A DNA stretch of 64,000 nt from Gammaproteobacteria bacterium (GTDB lineage: Bacteria; Pseudomonadota; Gammaproteobacteria; SZUA-229): the NCBI GenBank assembly GCA_029881795.1, contig JAOULX010000005.1:62001-126000 (forward strand), in the 5' to 3' direction. The position numbers were made by a program, and so were the translations under genes. This document shows positions 1 through 8,194 of this stretch, one piece after another. The notes below the pieces were generated by a model. The model ran no database searches. It was not told the origin of the DNA and saw nothing but the letters and a program-made list of their open reading frames with translations. The number at the start of each line of letters is the position of its first letter. Position 1 is the first letter of the stretch.

Positions 1-988
1 TAATATCATCGGGCCACACGTCGCTATCAACAACATCCTTTGAGGATTCATTTCCTGATGCTACGCGAATAATCTCCATCAATGTTGACTTACCAGTTCC
101 CCTACCTCCTATTATGCAGCTTAGATTATTACTAAAATCAATAAACTGATCATCTAGGAGCCCTCCCTTAATCTGCACTTTGACAAATTTTGGAACCTTT
201 TCAGGGATTACATCTTCGACACGAACTCGGGATTCATAGGACATCAAAGCAATGCGGAGTGCCTGAAAACTCAATTCATCGACCTTAAAACGTGTTAGTT
301 TCTTATTTCCTTCTGCGTTTGTTCCAAGCTTATTTATTGAATGTGAATCAGATGACATGACTTTAGGTAGTATTACATCATCATGGAGGTTAAGTTTTTT
401 TCTTCTCTCTTTTACTAGAGCCAATCGATTACTATCTGGATCTTCATCTGTATAAAGCTCATAACTACCTTTTTTACTTATTTCAAGCGCAAGCAATGCT
501 GGATGGCAGAATATATCATCCATTTGAGAATTAAATCGTACTACCGTCTTTTCAAATCCTGAATCTAACTCAATATGTGCAAGGATTCCAAAACCATTGA
601 ATTGAGAAGCTACATTTAAGCACTCAACAATTCCCTGCGAGCAGCGCTCTTTGTCCTCAGCTATAGTAAGCTTCCCATGAAAGGATCTTAACTCTTGAAA
701 GCTAGAAAAATAAACAAGAAGGTGGCCCTGTGTTGTGCTTACCTCAATTCCGGGTACTACAAATATATCCTTGCCTTCAGCATAATTAATTGCAGCCTTA
801 CTATTTAAAATTTCGTTGTGATCTGTAATGCTAATTATTTTCAGATTAGACTCTATTGCTGTGTCTACAATTTGTTCAGGCGTCATATTTTGATCAGTAA
901 CGTCAAAAGAACCTGAATCTTTTCCATAAGAATGTATGTGAAGATCAGCTCGAATAAACCTAGCTCCATTGTTAAAGGTAATATCCAA
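1..988 (-). CDS. PHP-domain / AAA-like P-loop ATPase (TrlF- or Ppl-like), 3' end beyond window
   Basis: The frame is open from 988 to the window start, about 329 codons. The N-terminal PHP phosphoesterase domain shows LHIHS (residues 16-20), ITDHNE (54-59), GIEVS, LAHIE and SSDSH, the usual metal-binding set. A Walker A motif, GGRGTGKS (294-301), follows, so an ATPase domain starts here and continues out of the window. PHP plus ATPase is the layout of NCBI's TrlF family and of the Ppl anti-phage protein described in defence-system screens. The start is a TTG at 988: GGAG lies at 995-998, six bases upstream, and no ATG fits. It follows an attC-like site, so it looks like cassette cargo. Nuclease or defence function is inferred from family layout. 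Confidence 0.82.
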   Translation of the reverse strand, partial: MDITFNNGARFIRADLHIHSYGKDSGSFDVTDQNMTPEQIVDTAIESNLKIISITDHNEILNSKAAINYAEGKDIFVVPGIEVSTTQGHLLVYFSSFQELRSFHGKLTIAEDKERCSQGIVECLNVASQFNGFGILAHIELDSGFEKTVVRFNSQMDDIFCHPALLALEISKKGSYELYTDEDPDSNRLALVKERRKKLNLHDDVILPKVMSSDSHSINKLGTNAEGNKKLTRFKVDELSFQALRIALMSYESRVRVEDVIPEKVPKFVKVQIKGGLLDDQFIDFSNNLSCIIGGRGTGKSTLMEIIRVASGNESSKDVVDSDVWPDDI

Positions 989-1090
989 AATAATCTCCTA
1001 CTCCTAAATGCGCAGCACTAACAGTGCTACAAATATTACATTCAGCTCTTTTCGAGCCTAGATAAAATTTCGAACTACTCGATCTGACGG

Positions 1091-1165
1091 GCATATAACG
1101 TTCAAGCTGTGCGGTGCAAACGAAGCGCAGCGTAGTTTGCATCCGAACGAGTGCCTTGTTAGCGC
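1091..1165 (-). repeat. attC-like recombination site (integron cassette type)
   Basis: Read on the minus strand, the site opens with GCGCTAAC (1158-1165) and closes with GTTATATGC (1091-1099). Between them is an imperfect inverted repeat: GATGCAAAC pairs with GTTTGCACC around a short loop, with one unpaired A interrupting the CGG/TGCAAAC arm. Simple-site boxes plus an extrahelical base are the known hallmarks of attC. Its length of about 75 bp is within the known range. The opening box is the exact complement of GTTAGCGC at the start of the preceding cassette (2075-2082), as expected for a cassette excised as a circle. The GTTATAT core departs from the GTTRRRY consensus. Confidence 0.7.
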
Positions 1166-2081
1166 ATGCTGTTAGTTGACTGAAACGCATTTTAACTTTA
1201 CGTTAAGAATCTTTGCTCTTTCCTTTAGTTCGGGAGTGAGCTGTCGCTCAGTAACTAATATAGATTGAACGTTTACAGAATATGGGGCGTGTTCAGCGAT
1301 TTTAACTTCTCTATACTTAACGCACTGATATATGCCTCTTTTGAAGTCTTCATCGTTTGAGCGTATAGACTTCACCTCTACCGTGACAAAAGAATCACCC
1401 TCAGAAAATAGAACATCAATTTCGTCACCGGATAGAAGCCGAGATTCTTTTACCCCAGTACCAAATGATTGACGAATACCGATAGCCTTGGGGTTGTTTG
1501 AAACCCAGTTCTTGAGTTTTTTATGCTCTTTGCTTTCAGCAGGGCCTCCATGATGTGGTGTCTTATAATTGTCATCATTTGCTTCTTGCTTTTTTCTTAG
1601 CGCAGGTGTTTTCTTTCCGAAGAGTTTATTATTTAAATCGCTCCATTTTGTATATTCGAAAATCTTTTTACGCTCTCTTTCGATTATTTCTTTTTTTCTT
1701 TTTAGTGAAACCTTATTCCATTTACGAAGACTTTCATCATTATATCTATCGGCAAGATAACCACCCACACCTACACCAGGTATTCCATTTGGTCTTGTGA
1801 TTAAAACATTGATAAGTGGTGCTTTTGGGGCTACTTCTAAGATTTGATTCATTAGGGACCCAGCTACATGCCCGATTTGCGTGGGAAATATTGTTTTTAT
1901 TTTAAGTTGATGCTCTAACTCAGAGCCAATATCACCATAAGTAATGAATGGCTCGCCAGAGCCAATACACTCAAGAAGCATGGCCATTGCGAACGGAGGG
2001 CCTTCCTCACCAAGTTGCTCAACGGTATATGTAGACATAACTTCCTATGCTCCTGTGAATCAGTAACTTTTGTGGCGCTAA
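1099..2081 (-). mobile_element. Complete integron-like gene cassette carrying a nuclease gene
   Basis: The unit begins (minus strand) with TTAGCGCC just after the G at 2082, has a short leader of about 40 bases with a ribosome site, one gene filling nearly all its length, and ends in the attC-like site at 1091-1165. One gene, little non-coding DNA and complementary end boxes are the classic cassette architecture. No integrase gene or attI is visible to the right, where ordinary chromosomal genes resume at 2307. It may be an array lacking an integrase (CALIN-type) or the end of an array whose integrase is elsewhere. Confidence 0.62.
1172..2038 (-). CDS. Putative PD-(D/E)XK nuclease with N-terminal alkyltransferase-like (MGMT/ATL) DNA-binding domain
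   Basis: 288 residues. The C-terminal part shows a PD-(D/E)XK core: GDEIDVLF (D208), then VEVK (E221, K223) and a QxxxY pair (Q238, Y242), the pattern of restriction-type and RecB-type nucleases. The N-terminal 95 residues resemble the winged-helix domain of O6-alkylguanine alkyltransferases: ITYGDI (32-37) matches their TYGEIA turn, HVAGSLMN (57-64) their recognition helix, and a final GxGGYL segment (90-95) their last strand. The PCHR active site is replaced by LITR (79-82), so no methyl acceptor cysteine exists, as in ATL proteins that only bind damaged bases. The middle is a lysine-rich linker. The start is supported by AGGA six bases or so upstream. Nuclease assignment is fairly firm; the ATL resemblance is my reading and needs a profile search. 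Confidence 0.68.
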   Translation of the reverse strand: MSTYTVEQLGEEGPPFAMAMLLECIGSGEPFITYGDIGSELEHQLKIKTIFPTQIGHVAGSLMNQILEVAPKAPLINVLITRPNGIPGVGVGGYLADRYNDESLRKWNKVSLKRKKEIIERERKKIFEYTKWSDLNNKLFGKKTPALRKKQEANDDNYKTPHHGGPAESKEHKKLKNWVSNNPKAIGIRQSFGTGVKESRLLSGDEIDVLFSEGDSFVTVEVKSIRSNDEDFKRGIYQCVKYREVKIAEHAPYSVNVQSILVTERQLTPELKERAKILNVKLKCVSVN

Positions 2082-2094
2082 CTTGTCGTTAGGC
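2075..2094. repeat. Cassette 5' boundary with remnant attC core
   Basis: GCGCTAAC and GTTAGGC face each other across five bases. On the minus strand this reads GCCTAAC, GACAA, GTTAGCGC. GCCTAAC matches the RYYYAAC opening box of an attC exactly, and GTTAGCGC is the start of the nuclease cassette. The usual 50 or more bases between boxes are missing, which suggests that the preceding attC lost its middle. Confidence 0.5.
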
Positions 2095-2306
2095 AGCCAC
2101 CTAAGACTCCCTATTTTTCCACTATATAAACCCAATCATCGCTACCTATTACGATATTTAAGCAAAAAAGTAGTCTCATGCCATGCTTTCAGCATTTGAC
2201 TATCATTCTTTCTAACTACTTATACCTTTTGCTTTTAATGAAAACAATCTTTAGCTTATCAATCAGTAATTACTGACATTCTACTAAAGATGTGGGGTTG
2301 CTGGGG
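2095..2306. other. Intergenic AT-rich stretch between cassette and chromosome
   Basis: No gene, integrase remnant or clear terminator is visible. This is where an attI site and cassette promoter would lie if the array were intact; I see neither. Confidence 0.5.
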
Positions 2307-3182
2307 TTAAACGACTTCGATGGCAGTTTCTTCGCTGCGCGAGCCTTCGAGGAATGCAGCGCTCAATACCATTAAGCCGCCGAGCATTTCGTGTAGTTTT
2401 AATTCTGCGCTGGTTATTAATGCCACCGAGATAACTGCTGCGACCAGTTCCATGACGATAATAATCGATGACTTGCCGGCTTCCATCTGGGTAACTGCCC
2501 ACTGTGTACCGAATGTAATAAGGGTTAACCAGAGCACGCCATAAGCTGCTGCCAGTGTTGCTGCATAATTGTCGGGCAGTGTTGCCGCTGGTGCTGATAG
2601 CATGAATACAAATACCATCATCACACTGCAACCTATAAATGTGGATGCCACTTTACTGCGTACCGGGATATGCTGGCTATAACGAAATAAAATATTCGTC
2701 ACGGCTAGTCCCAGCCCGGCAGCAAGTGCAAGCAAATCGATCCAGTTGATGCCGTGCCATGAGGTATGCCAGATATCGAGAATAACAAATGCGCCCGACA
2801 GGCAAAGCAGCACCGCGCTTATACGCACGCCATCGATTTTTTCTTTTAAAAATATCCGCCCGCCAATCACGCTCCAGACCGGCAGCATGTAAAATAAAAT
2901 CATTACGCGGATGACATCGCCGTGATAGATCGCGGTTTGAAACGTGACATTGGCAAAACCACCGGCCAGTGCGATCATCAGCATCAGTCGCAGACTTTGT
3001 TTCCAGCGGGCGTAATCTTTTATTAACCACGGTGCGAGAAATAGCGCTGCTGAGGTAAAGGCAATTAAGATCAGATGCATGCCGTCAAGGCCCATCTCGC
3101 TCAGTGTTTTTAAGGGCAGCCAGGTCAGGCCCCAGCCTGCTGAACTGATCAGCAGCACCAGTACAGCAAGCCGTGTATTCAT
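2307..3182 (-). CDS. EamA/DMT-family inner-membrane transporter
   Basis: 291 residues with about ten hydrophobic segments arranged as two EamA repeats, the layout of drug/metabolite exporters (RhaT/YdcZ-like). The N-terminus (VLVLLISSAGWGLTWLPLKT) has the WG(x)nW signature of the first EamA helix. Substrate cannot be read from sequence; relatives export amino acids, metabolites or dyes. It ends in a short acidic tail. The start codon lies nine bases after the stop of the lactonase-like gene upstream on the same strand, so the two probably share a transcript with the desaturase above them. Confidence 0.85.
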   Translation of the reverse strand: MNTRLAVLVLLISSAGWGLTWLPLKTLSEMGLDGMHLILIAFTSAALFLAPWLIKDYARWKQSLRLMLMIALAGGFANVTFQTAIYHGDVIRVMILFYMLPVWSVIGGRIFLKEKIDGVRISAVLLCLSGAFVILDIWHTSWHGINWIDLLALAAGLGLAVTNILFRYSQHIPVRSKVASTFIGCSVMMVFVFMLSAPAATLPDNYAATLAAAYGVLWLTLITFGTQWAVTQMEAGKSSIIIVMELVAAVISVALITSAELKLHEMLGGLMVLSAAFLEGSRSEETAIEVV

Positions 3183-3191
3183 TATAAAACC

Positions 3192-3974
3192 TTATTCGTA
3201 ATGCATCGGGAACGGATGACATTGTCTGTAAAACTCAATGTCGTGATTAGGCCATAGTTGTGAGCCTGTGTCACTGGCAATGTGCTTGAGTTTTCTGATG
3301 CTATCTATTGCCATCGACTCCTGATTATTCCAGCATAAGCCGGGAGCAATTTCATCTGTTATATTTTCCTGCAGATCTGCTGCATCGCCTGCCAGTATAA
3401 TCGGCGGGCCTTTGGGCAGTTCGATCATCATCGACATGTGACCTGCCGTATGACCCGGTGACTCGATGGCGCGTACGCCTGGCAGCAGGTCGTATTCTTC
3501 ATGCTGCAGTCGCCAGTGATAGTCCGCATTAAAGTCATCTTCAAAATAGGCGTCGTCTGCAAGCTGTTTGGCTGCTGCTAATTCTACATGGTGCACATGG
3601 ATATCGGCATGACACATATCCTTCAAACCGCCGCCGTGATCAAAATGCAAATGACTAACAAAAACAAGATCAACATCAAGTGGTGACAAGCCGAGCCTGG
3701 CCAGTCTGTTTTTCAGCTGCTGTTCTTCTGTCATTACCGGTGGCCCGAACGGAAAACTTTCGTTTTCATAATACAATTTGCGTTTTAACGGGTTGTTGAT
3801 TTTTTCATAATCACAGCCGACATCGTAGAGTATGCGCCCGTTAGTTGTTTCTATCAGATACGCCAGTATCGGCGCATGGATAAACTTACCATGACCGCGA
3901 CCTCGTGTTGACAGTGTTTTTTCATACTGATGGGTGCCGGTTAATAGCGGCCAGAATTTTTTTACCTGTGTCAT
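3192..3974 (-). CDS. N-acyl homoserine lactonase-like metallo-beta-lactamase-fold hydrolase
   Basis: 260 residues of the metallo-beta-lactamase fold. SHLHFDHGGG (H108, H110, D112, H113) gives the HxHxDH dinuclear zinc motif; ESPGHTAGHM supplies the next histidine and LAGDAAD the bridging aspartate. The spacing fits the AttM/AiiA-like lactonase group, which opens homoserine lactone rings and quenches quorum signals, but many members act on other lactones or esters. No LuxI/LuxR genes are nearby. It sits one base from the desaturase stop, so it is almost certainly co-transcribed with it and with the DMT exporter. Confidence 0.8.
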   Translation of the reverse strand: MTQVKKFWPLLTGTHQYEKTLSTRGRGHGKFIHAPILAYLIETTNGRILYDVGCDYEKINNPLKRKLYYENESFPFGPPVMTEEQQLKNRLARLGLSPLDVDLVFVSHLHFDHGGGLKDMCHADIHVHHVELAAAKQLADDAYFEDDFNADYHWRLQHEEYDLLPGVRAIESPGHTAGHMSMMIELPKGPPIILAGDAADLQENITDEIAPGLCWNNQESMAIDSIRKLKHIASDTGSQLWPNHDIEFYRQCHPFPMHYE

Positions 3975-3975
3975 A

Positions 3976-4977
3976 TTAATGCGCCGTTAAGAATGATACG
4001 GCATCGACGCCGATAAAATCACTGCCCAGTTCTTTCACCGGCAGATTAATTGCATCTTCATTAAGCACCCGCTGGACCCGGTGGCGATGATAACTTTTCA
4101 GCAAATCTATAAAACCAAGTATTTGCTTATTATCATCCGCGTAGAGTTCCTTATGTAATGCCGGTAACTGATACCACGGCTTTCCCGGCTGTGCATGATG
4201 CGCATTGTGATAAGAAAAATTGAGTACCAGTAAATTTATCCACGGGTATTTTTCTGAAAGAAGGTTTGAGTATGTGTTTTTCTGTTCAAACTCGCGGTTA
4301 TGTTTTTTGGCTTCTTCACCACGTTTGTTATCAAGCGTTTCAAACAGTTCGTAGGTGTGCTGATGTGCATCCATGAAACGCATAATCGTCAGAAACAATA
4401 GATATGATAACGGATAGGCCAGCACTATCTTCACAGACACAGATGCAAGAAATATAAATAAGTATATTCTTAACAACAGCACCGTTATAACTCGCGGTAT
4501 TAAATGAATGCGGTTTTCTTTTACAAAAGGCAGAACAATCACCAGCGCATGCATGACGATTTCCATCGCCGGTATATAGTACTTTTCAAGCAGCTGTATC
4601 GACTTTAACAACCGTGGGTATTTTAGTATGGCATGGCGGTAGTCAAACGAAACCACATCGGCCCGGTCAGTATGATGACGTACATGCTTGTGACGCAGAT
4701 CATCAAAATTACTGTAGCTGGCACCACATAGCCATAATAATATTTCACCGAGCCAGCGATGATAACGATTTTTTCGAAACAGACTGTTATGTGCACATTC
4801 ATGCACCAGATAGGCTGCAATCACCATAGCATGCGCAAACAGCAATATCCCTGCGATTATCGATAACCATGATGCCGATAACATCAGCAGCAGGCCGGTA
4901 ACATAAGCGAATACTGTATACGTTATTGCCAATGCATTGGGTAGCAATGCATCACGATATCTAAGAACACCAGCCAT
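3976..4977 (-). CDS. Membrane fatty acid desaturase family protein
   Basis: 333 residues from the chosen ATG at 4977. The three histidine boxes of di-iron membrane desaturases are present: HECAH (59-63), HKHVRHH (96-102) and HNAHH (257-261), with hydrophobic segments between them. The family introduces double bonds (or hydroxylates) into acyl chains or related lipids in the inner membrane; regiospecificity cannot be told. An upstream in-frame ATG at 5124 would add 49 residues unlike the family, and it would run through two hairpins. ATG 4977 has AGGTG (4986-4990) eight bases upstream and is preferred. Confidence 0.83.
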   Translation of the reverse strand: MAGVLRYRDALLPNALAITYTVFAYVTGLLLMLSASWLSIIAGILLFAHAMVIAAYLVHECAHNSLFRKNRYHRWLGEILLWLCGASYSNFDDLRHKHVRHHTDRADVVSFDYRHAILKYPRLLKSIQLLEKYYIPAMEIVMHALVIVLPFVKENRIHLIPRVITVLLLRIYLFIFLASVSVKIVLAYPLSYLLFLTIMRFMDAHQHTYELFETLDNKRGEEAKKHNREFEQKNTYSNLLSEKYPWINLLVLNFSYHNAHHAQPGKPWYQLPALHKELYADDNKQILGFIDLLKSYHRHRVQRVLNEDAINLPVKELGSDFIGVDAVSFLTAH

Positions 4978-4991
4978 AACAAAATCACCTG

Positions 4992-5036
4992 CGGGTCGTC
5001 CCGTCTTATTAACCGAGTATTCGGGTCGTCCCGAAT
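4992..5036 (-). promoter_or_regulatory. Two tandem identical hairpins/palindromes in the desaturase leader
   Basis: CGGGTCGTCCCG occurs at 4992-5003 and again at 5022-5033, 30 bp apart start to start; the second is extended by three more pairs (ATTCGGG...CCCGAAT, 5019-5036). On the transcript each forms a hairpin with an ACGA loop, the first directly abutting the ribosome site (4986-4990). As DNA, two palindromes at about three helical turns could be bound on one face by a repressor. Either reading suggests regulation of the desaturase operon. Confidence 0.5.
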
Positions 5037-5214
5037 GACTTTTTATTAGTTTATTGCTTGATTTGCAAATTACAGGCCAGAATTTAAGAGCGGGTGACTG
5101 CAGGCTACAAGCGCCGCAGATCATTGGCGACCGTTATGCTGTTGTGTGTTACTCAGCCAAACGAGGTTATGTTATGCACTAAAAAGTTACAGACGCACAA
5201 AAATGCAGCAGCGG

Positions 5215-7182
5215 CTAGCCGATACGATTCTGATCGGTCAGCCAGTAAAAGCCATAAGCCGGGATGACTAACTGATTTTTAAATAAAGACGGTGTTTCAC
5301 CTGATATAAGGTCGCTGATATGACCGTGTGAAATCACCGGTTTTATATTGGAATTATCAAGATCAAGATACTGCGGATGAGCATCAAAATTTACCACTAC
5401 CAGTACACCACCGGTGTGCAGGGTTAAGTTAAAGCGCGAGAACACAAACAGCGACGGATTTTCCACGTTTATAATTTCACGGTTATTAAAATCGGAAAAT
5501 GACGGTATTTCTTTGCGCACAGCTATCATCTTTTTAATTGCATTAAACAGCCGTTGTTCAATACTGCCGGACTTGTGTCGTAGCTCGGCTTTATCCCAGT
5601 CGAATTTTGGCCGGTGCGCCCAGCGAGTGTCATGCAGTTTGTGCTCATCGTTTAAGAAGCCACAGTCATTCAGTGTACCGATTTCATCGCCATAATACAG
5701 CAGCGGTAAGCCACCAAAAGACAGGATTAAACTGTGCAACAACAGTATATGTTGAACAGCGTTATCAATACGGTCTGCATCTGCCGACTCCATTGCTGTT
5801 TCAAGCCCTGCCAGGGATGCCAGTGAACCAGAGATGCGGGCATCACCGGTTTTGTGATTATGACCGAACGGAAAACCCCGTGCATCCGAGTCACTGAAGT
5901 TACCGGTGTAGTAGTTGATAAGGAAGTTACGATGCTGTACTGGCTCATAGCCGACTGCACGGATGTCTGTATCATCAAAACCCAGACCGATGTCATCGTG
6001 GCAGCGCACATAGTTCAGCCAGGTCGCACGTTCGAGTTTATCCGGCAGACTTTTCAGGCCCTGATACAGCAGTCTGGCATTTTTGGTGGCCACTGCATCC
6101 CACAGCAAAGCCATGAAGGTAGCGTTATAGGCAATCTCACATTCTTTGGCGTTAATTGCATCCTCACCAAAGTATTTGATGATTTCTACCGGCGCAACAA
6201 TCGCTTCGGCAATAAACAGAACACCAGGCGCCGTAACCTGACAGCAATCTTTCAACAGCTGCAAAATAAGATGCGCCTCGCGTTCATTCTGGCAGGCACT
6301 GCCAATTTTTTTCCATAAGAAGGCAACGGCATCGAGCCGGATAATATCGGCACCCTGGTTTGACCAGAACAATATAATATCGAGCATTTCAATAAATACT
6401 GCCGGGTTACTGTAATTAAGGTCCCACTGGTAATCATTAAATACTGTCATCACCCATTTTTGCATGTCTTCATCCCAGCTGAAGTTTCCGGGCGATGTTT
6501 CAGGGAAAATTTCTGGCATGGTTTCTTCAAACATATCGGGGATTTCACGATTATCAAACACGTAATAATAATCCTGATATTTTTTTTCACCGTTACGTGC
6601 GCGCTTTGCCCATTCGTGTTCGTTTGAGGTGTGATTAACCACCACGTCCATGGTCAGTAATATCTCGCGCTTTTTTAAAGCCTCGCTCAGTTCATGCAGA
6701 TCATCGTTGCTACCGATACGCGGATCCACCTGTCGAAAGTCGCTGACTGCATAACCGCCATCACTTTTTCCTTCTGGGCAGGCCAGAATCGGCATGATAT
6801 GTATCATGTTGACACCCAGTTCCTGAAAGTAACTGAGCCGTCCTGTCAGTCCGCTTAAATCATTGGCAAAGCCATCGGTATATAAGGCCATGCCGACCCA
6901 CTTCTGACTGAGAAACCAGTTGTGGTCTTTTTCACGGGCAATGTCAGTGGCTTTAAGTTGTTCGGAACGATTGATATATTGCTTAGCCATGGTTTCAACC
7001 AGACTTAATGCCTGCTGCTCGAAATCGTCACGTTCACCGTATAGCAAATGAAACAGTGAATAAATCGCATAAAAGTTTGCACCCAGACGGGTGTAGAAAT
7101 GACGCAGTTCCTGATGTTTTATTTCAGGCTTAAGCTGTATCAATATTTCATTGAGCAATGAATGTGAAATTTGTTCGTACAT
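5215..7182 (-). CDS. ams: Amylosucrase
   Basis: 655 residues, close to the usual length for amylosucrase (GH13 subfamily 4), which moves glucose from sucrose onto an alpha-1,4-glucan and releases fructose. The helical N-terminal domain (1-90) typical of the enzyme precedes a (beta/alpha)8 barrel with DVVVNHTS (179-186), nucleophile D284 in IRLDAVAF, acid/base E326 in FIAEA, and RCHDDIGLG (393-401), the variant of the NHD motif characteristic of amylosucrase. It is the last gene of the sps-spp-fruK-ams operon. There it can recycle stored sucrose into glycogen-like glucan while the fructokinase takes the freed fructose. Confidence 0.92.
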   Translation of the reverse strand: MYEQISHSLLNEILIQLKPEIKHQELRHFYTRLGANFYAIYSLFHLLYGERDDFEQQALSLVETMAKQYINRSEQLKATDIAREKDHNWFLSQKWVGMALYTDGFANDLSGLTGRLSYFQELGVNMIHIMPILACPEGKSDGGYAVSDFRQVDPRIGSNDDLHELSEALKKREILLTMDVVVNHTSNEHEWAKRARNGEKKYQDYYYVFDNREIPDMFEETMPEIFPETSPGNFSWDEDMQKWVMTVFNDYQWDLNYSNPAVFIEMLDIILFWSNQGADIIRLDAVAFLWKKIGSACQNEREAHLILQLLKDCCQVTAPGVLFIAEAIVAPVEIIKYFGEDAINAKECEIAYNATFMALLWDAVATKNARLLYQGLKSLPDKLERATWLNYVRCHDDIGLGFDDTDIRAVGYEPVQHRNFLINYYTGNFSDSDARGFPFGHNHKTGDARISGSLASLAGLETAMESADADRIDNAVQHILLLHSLILSFGGLPLLYYGDEIGTLNDCGFLNDEHKLHDTRWAHRPKFDWDKAELRHKSGSIEQRLFNAIKKMIAVRKEIPSFSDFNNREIINVENPSLFVFSRFNLTLHTGGVLVVVNFDAHPQYLDLDNSNIKPVISHGHISDLISGETPSLFKNQLVIPAYGFYWLTDQNRIG

Positions 7183-7251
7183 GGCAGTATCACTTTATCT
7201 CATCGTTATTTTTAATGGGCTGTTGCTACTGATTCAATACTTTATAACACG

Positions 7252-8169
7252 CTACAATTCCCAGGCACTGATAAACGGCTGGTAAAAATCACTATCTGTG
7301 GTGGTTGCACCACGCTGTTCTACCACCGCACTGGCAAACTGCTGTGCCCGCTGCAGTGTTTGCTGCAGACCCCAGCCTTTGAATAAACCTAACAGCAGCA
7401 CACTGCTAAAAGCATCACCGGCACCGACCGTGTCGATTAGCTGAGTGATCTTTTTCGGTGCTACCGACACGGTTTCATGTTTAGTCGCCGCCATTGCGCC
7501 TTTTTCACCCAGGGTGACCACAACCCGCTGTATTTCTGTTGCTGTTAACAGATACTGCAATTTTGATGCCGTGTCGTTTTCCTGTGGCACCAGTAGATTG
7601 AGCTCATCCTTATTTATTTTTAACCAGCGGCTTTGTCCTATCAGTTTTTGTGCCACGCTGCTCTGCCACCACGGCGCACGTAAATTAATATCAACAAACA
7701 ATGCACCCGCTGCGTGTTTTTTTACTTGCTGAAAAGCGCTGTCACTTATCGGGCTGCGTAATGCCAGTGAGCCGTGATACAAGACGCAGGGCTGATCAAG
7801 CACCGGTAAAGTTTGCTGGTCGATAAAGTCCCAGGCGCTGTTTTCTACGATATCGTATTCCGGCTCGCCGTGATTAAAGCTGACGTCGACCTTGCCGGTG
7901 GGATGTTGCGGGTCTGTCTGTATGCCTGTTGTATCCATTGACCAGTGCTGCATGGCGGCGCCTATCTGCTGACCTAATGCATCATCACCCAGTCGTGAGA
8001 TCAGCAGCGGTTGCAAACCGAATGCCTGACAATGCCAGGCCACATTAAACGGAGCGCCGCCCAGCACGCGACTGCCATCCGGAAAACAATCGAACAGTAC
8101 TTCACCAAAAATGACCAGCCTTGTATCTGCCAGTGGCGCAGCCATTGAGTCAGCCAGCGAATCATTCAT
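7252..8169 (-). CDS. fruK: Fructokinase (PfkB family)
   Basis: 305 residues of the PfkB carbohydrate kinase fold: substrate-side GGAPFNVAWH (37-46) and the anion-hole/catalytic-base motif DTVGAGDAFSS (D252). It phosphorylates fructose, presumably to fructose 6-phosphate. In the methanotroph operon of the same order the corresponding fruK product is a fructokinase that uses fructose released by amylosucrase, closing the loop with sucrose-phosphate synthase, which needs fructose 6-phosphate. It lies between spp (25 bp gap) and ams (69 bp gap) on the same strand. Confidence 0.9.
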   Translation of the reverse strand: MNDSLADSMAAPLADTRLVIFGEVLFDCFPDGSRVLGGAPFNVAWHCQAFGLQPLLISRLGDDALGQQIGAAMQHWSMDTTGIQTDPQHPTGKVDVSFNHGEPEYDIVENSAWDFIDQQTLPVLDQPCVLYHGSLALRSPISDSAFQQVKKHAAGALFVDINLRAPWWQSSVAQKLIGQSRWLKINKDELNLLVPQENDTASKLQYLLTATEIQRVVVTLGEKGAMAATKHETVSVAPKKITQLIDTVGAGDAFSSVLLLGLFKGWGLQQTLQRAQQFASAVVEQRGATTTDSDFYQPFISAWEL

Positions 8170-8194
8170 GCCTTATCTCCTTTACTGTTTTCTT

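Noticed and set aside
972-1190. 72-codon minus-strand frame between the two cassette genes
   Set aside because: It runs across the attC-like site and into the PHP gene in a different frame; the product looks random.
2284-2631. Open frame within the DMT transporter region, minus strand
   Set aside because: Cysteine- and arginine-rich shadow of the transporter gene, which has clear EamA signatures.
5854-6318. 154-codon plus-strand frame across amylosucrase
   Set aside because: Antisense to the catalytic barrel; no domain features.
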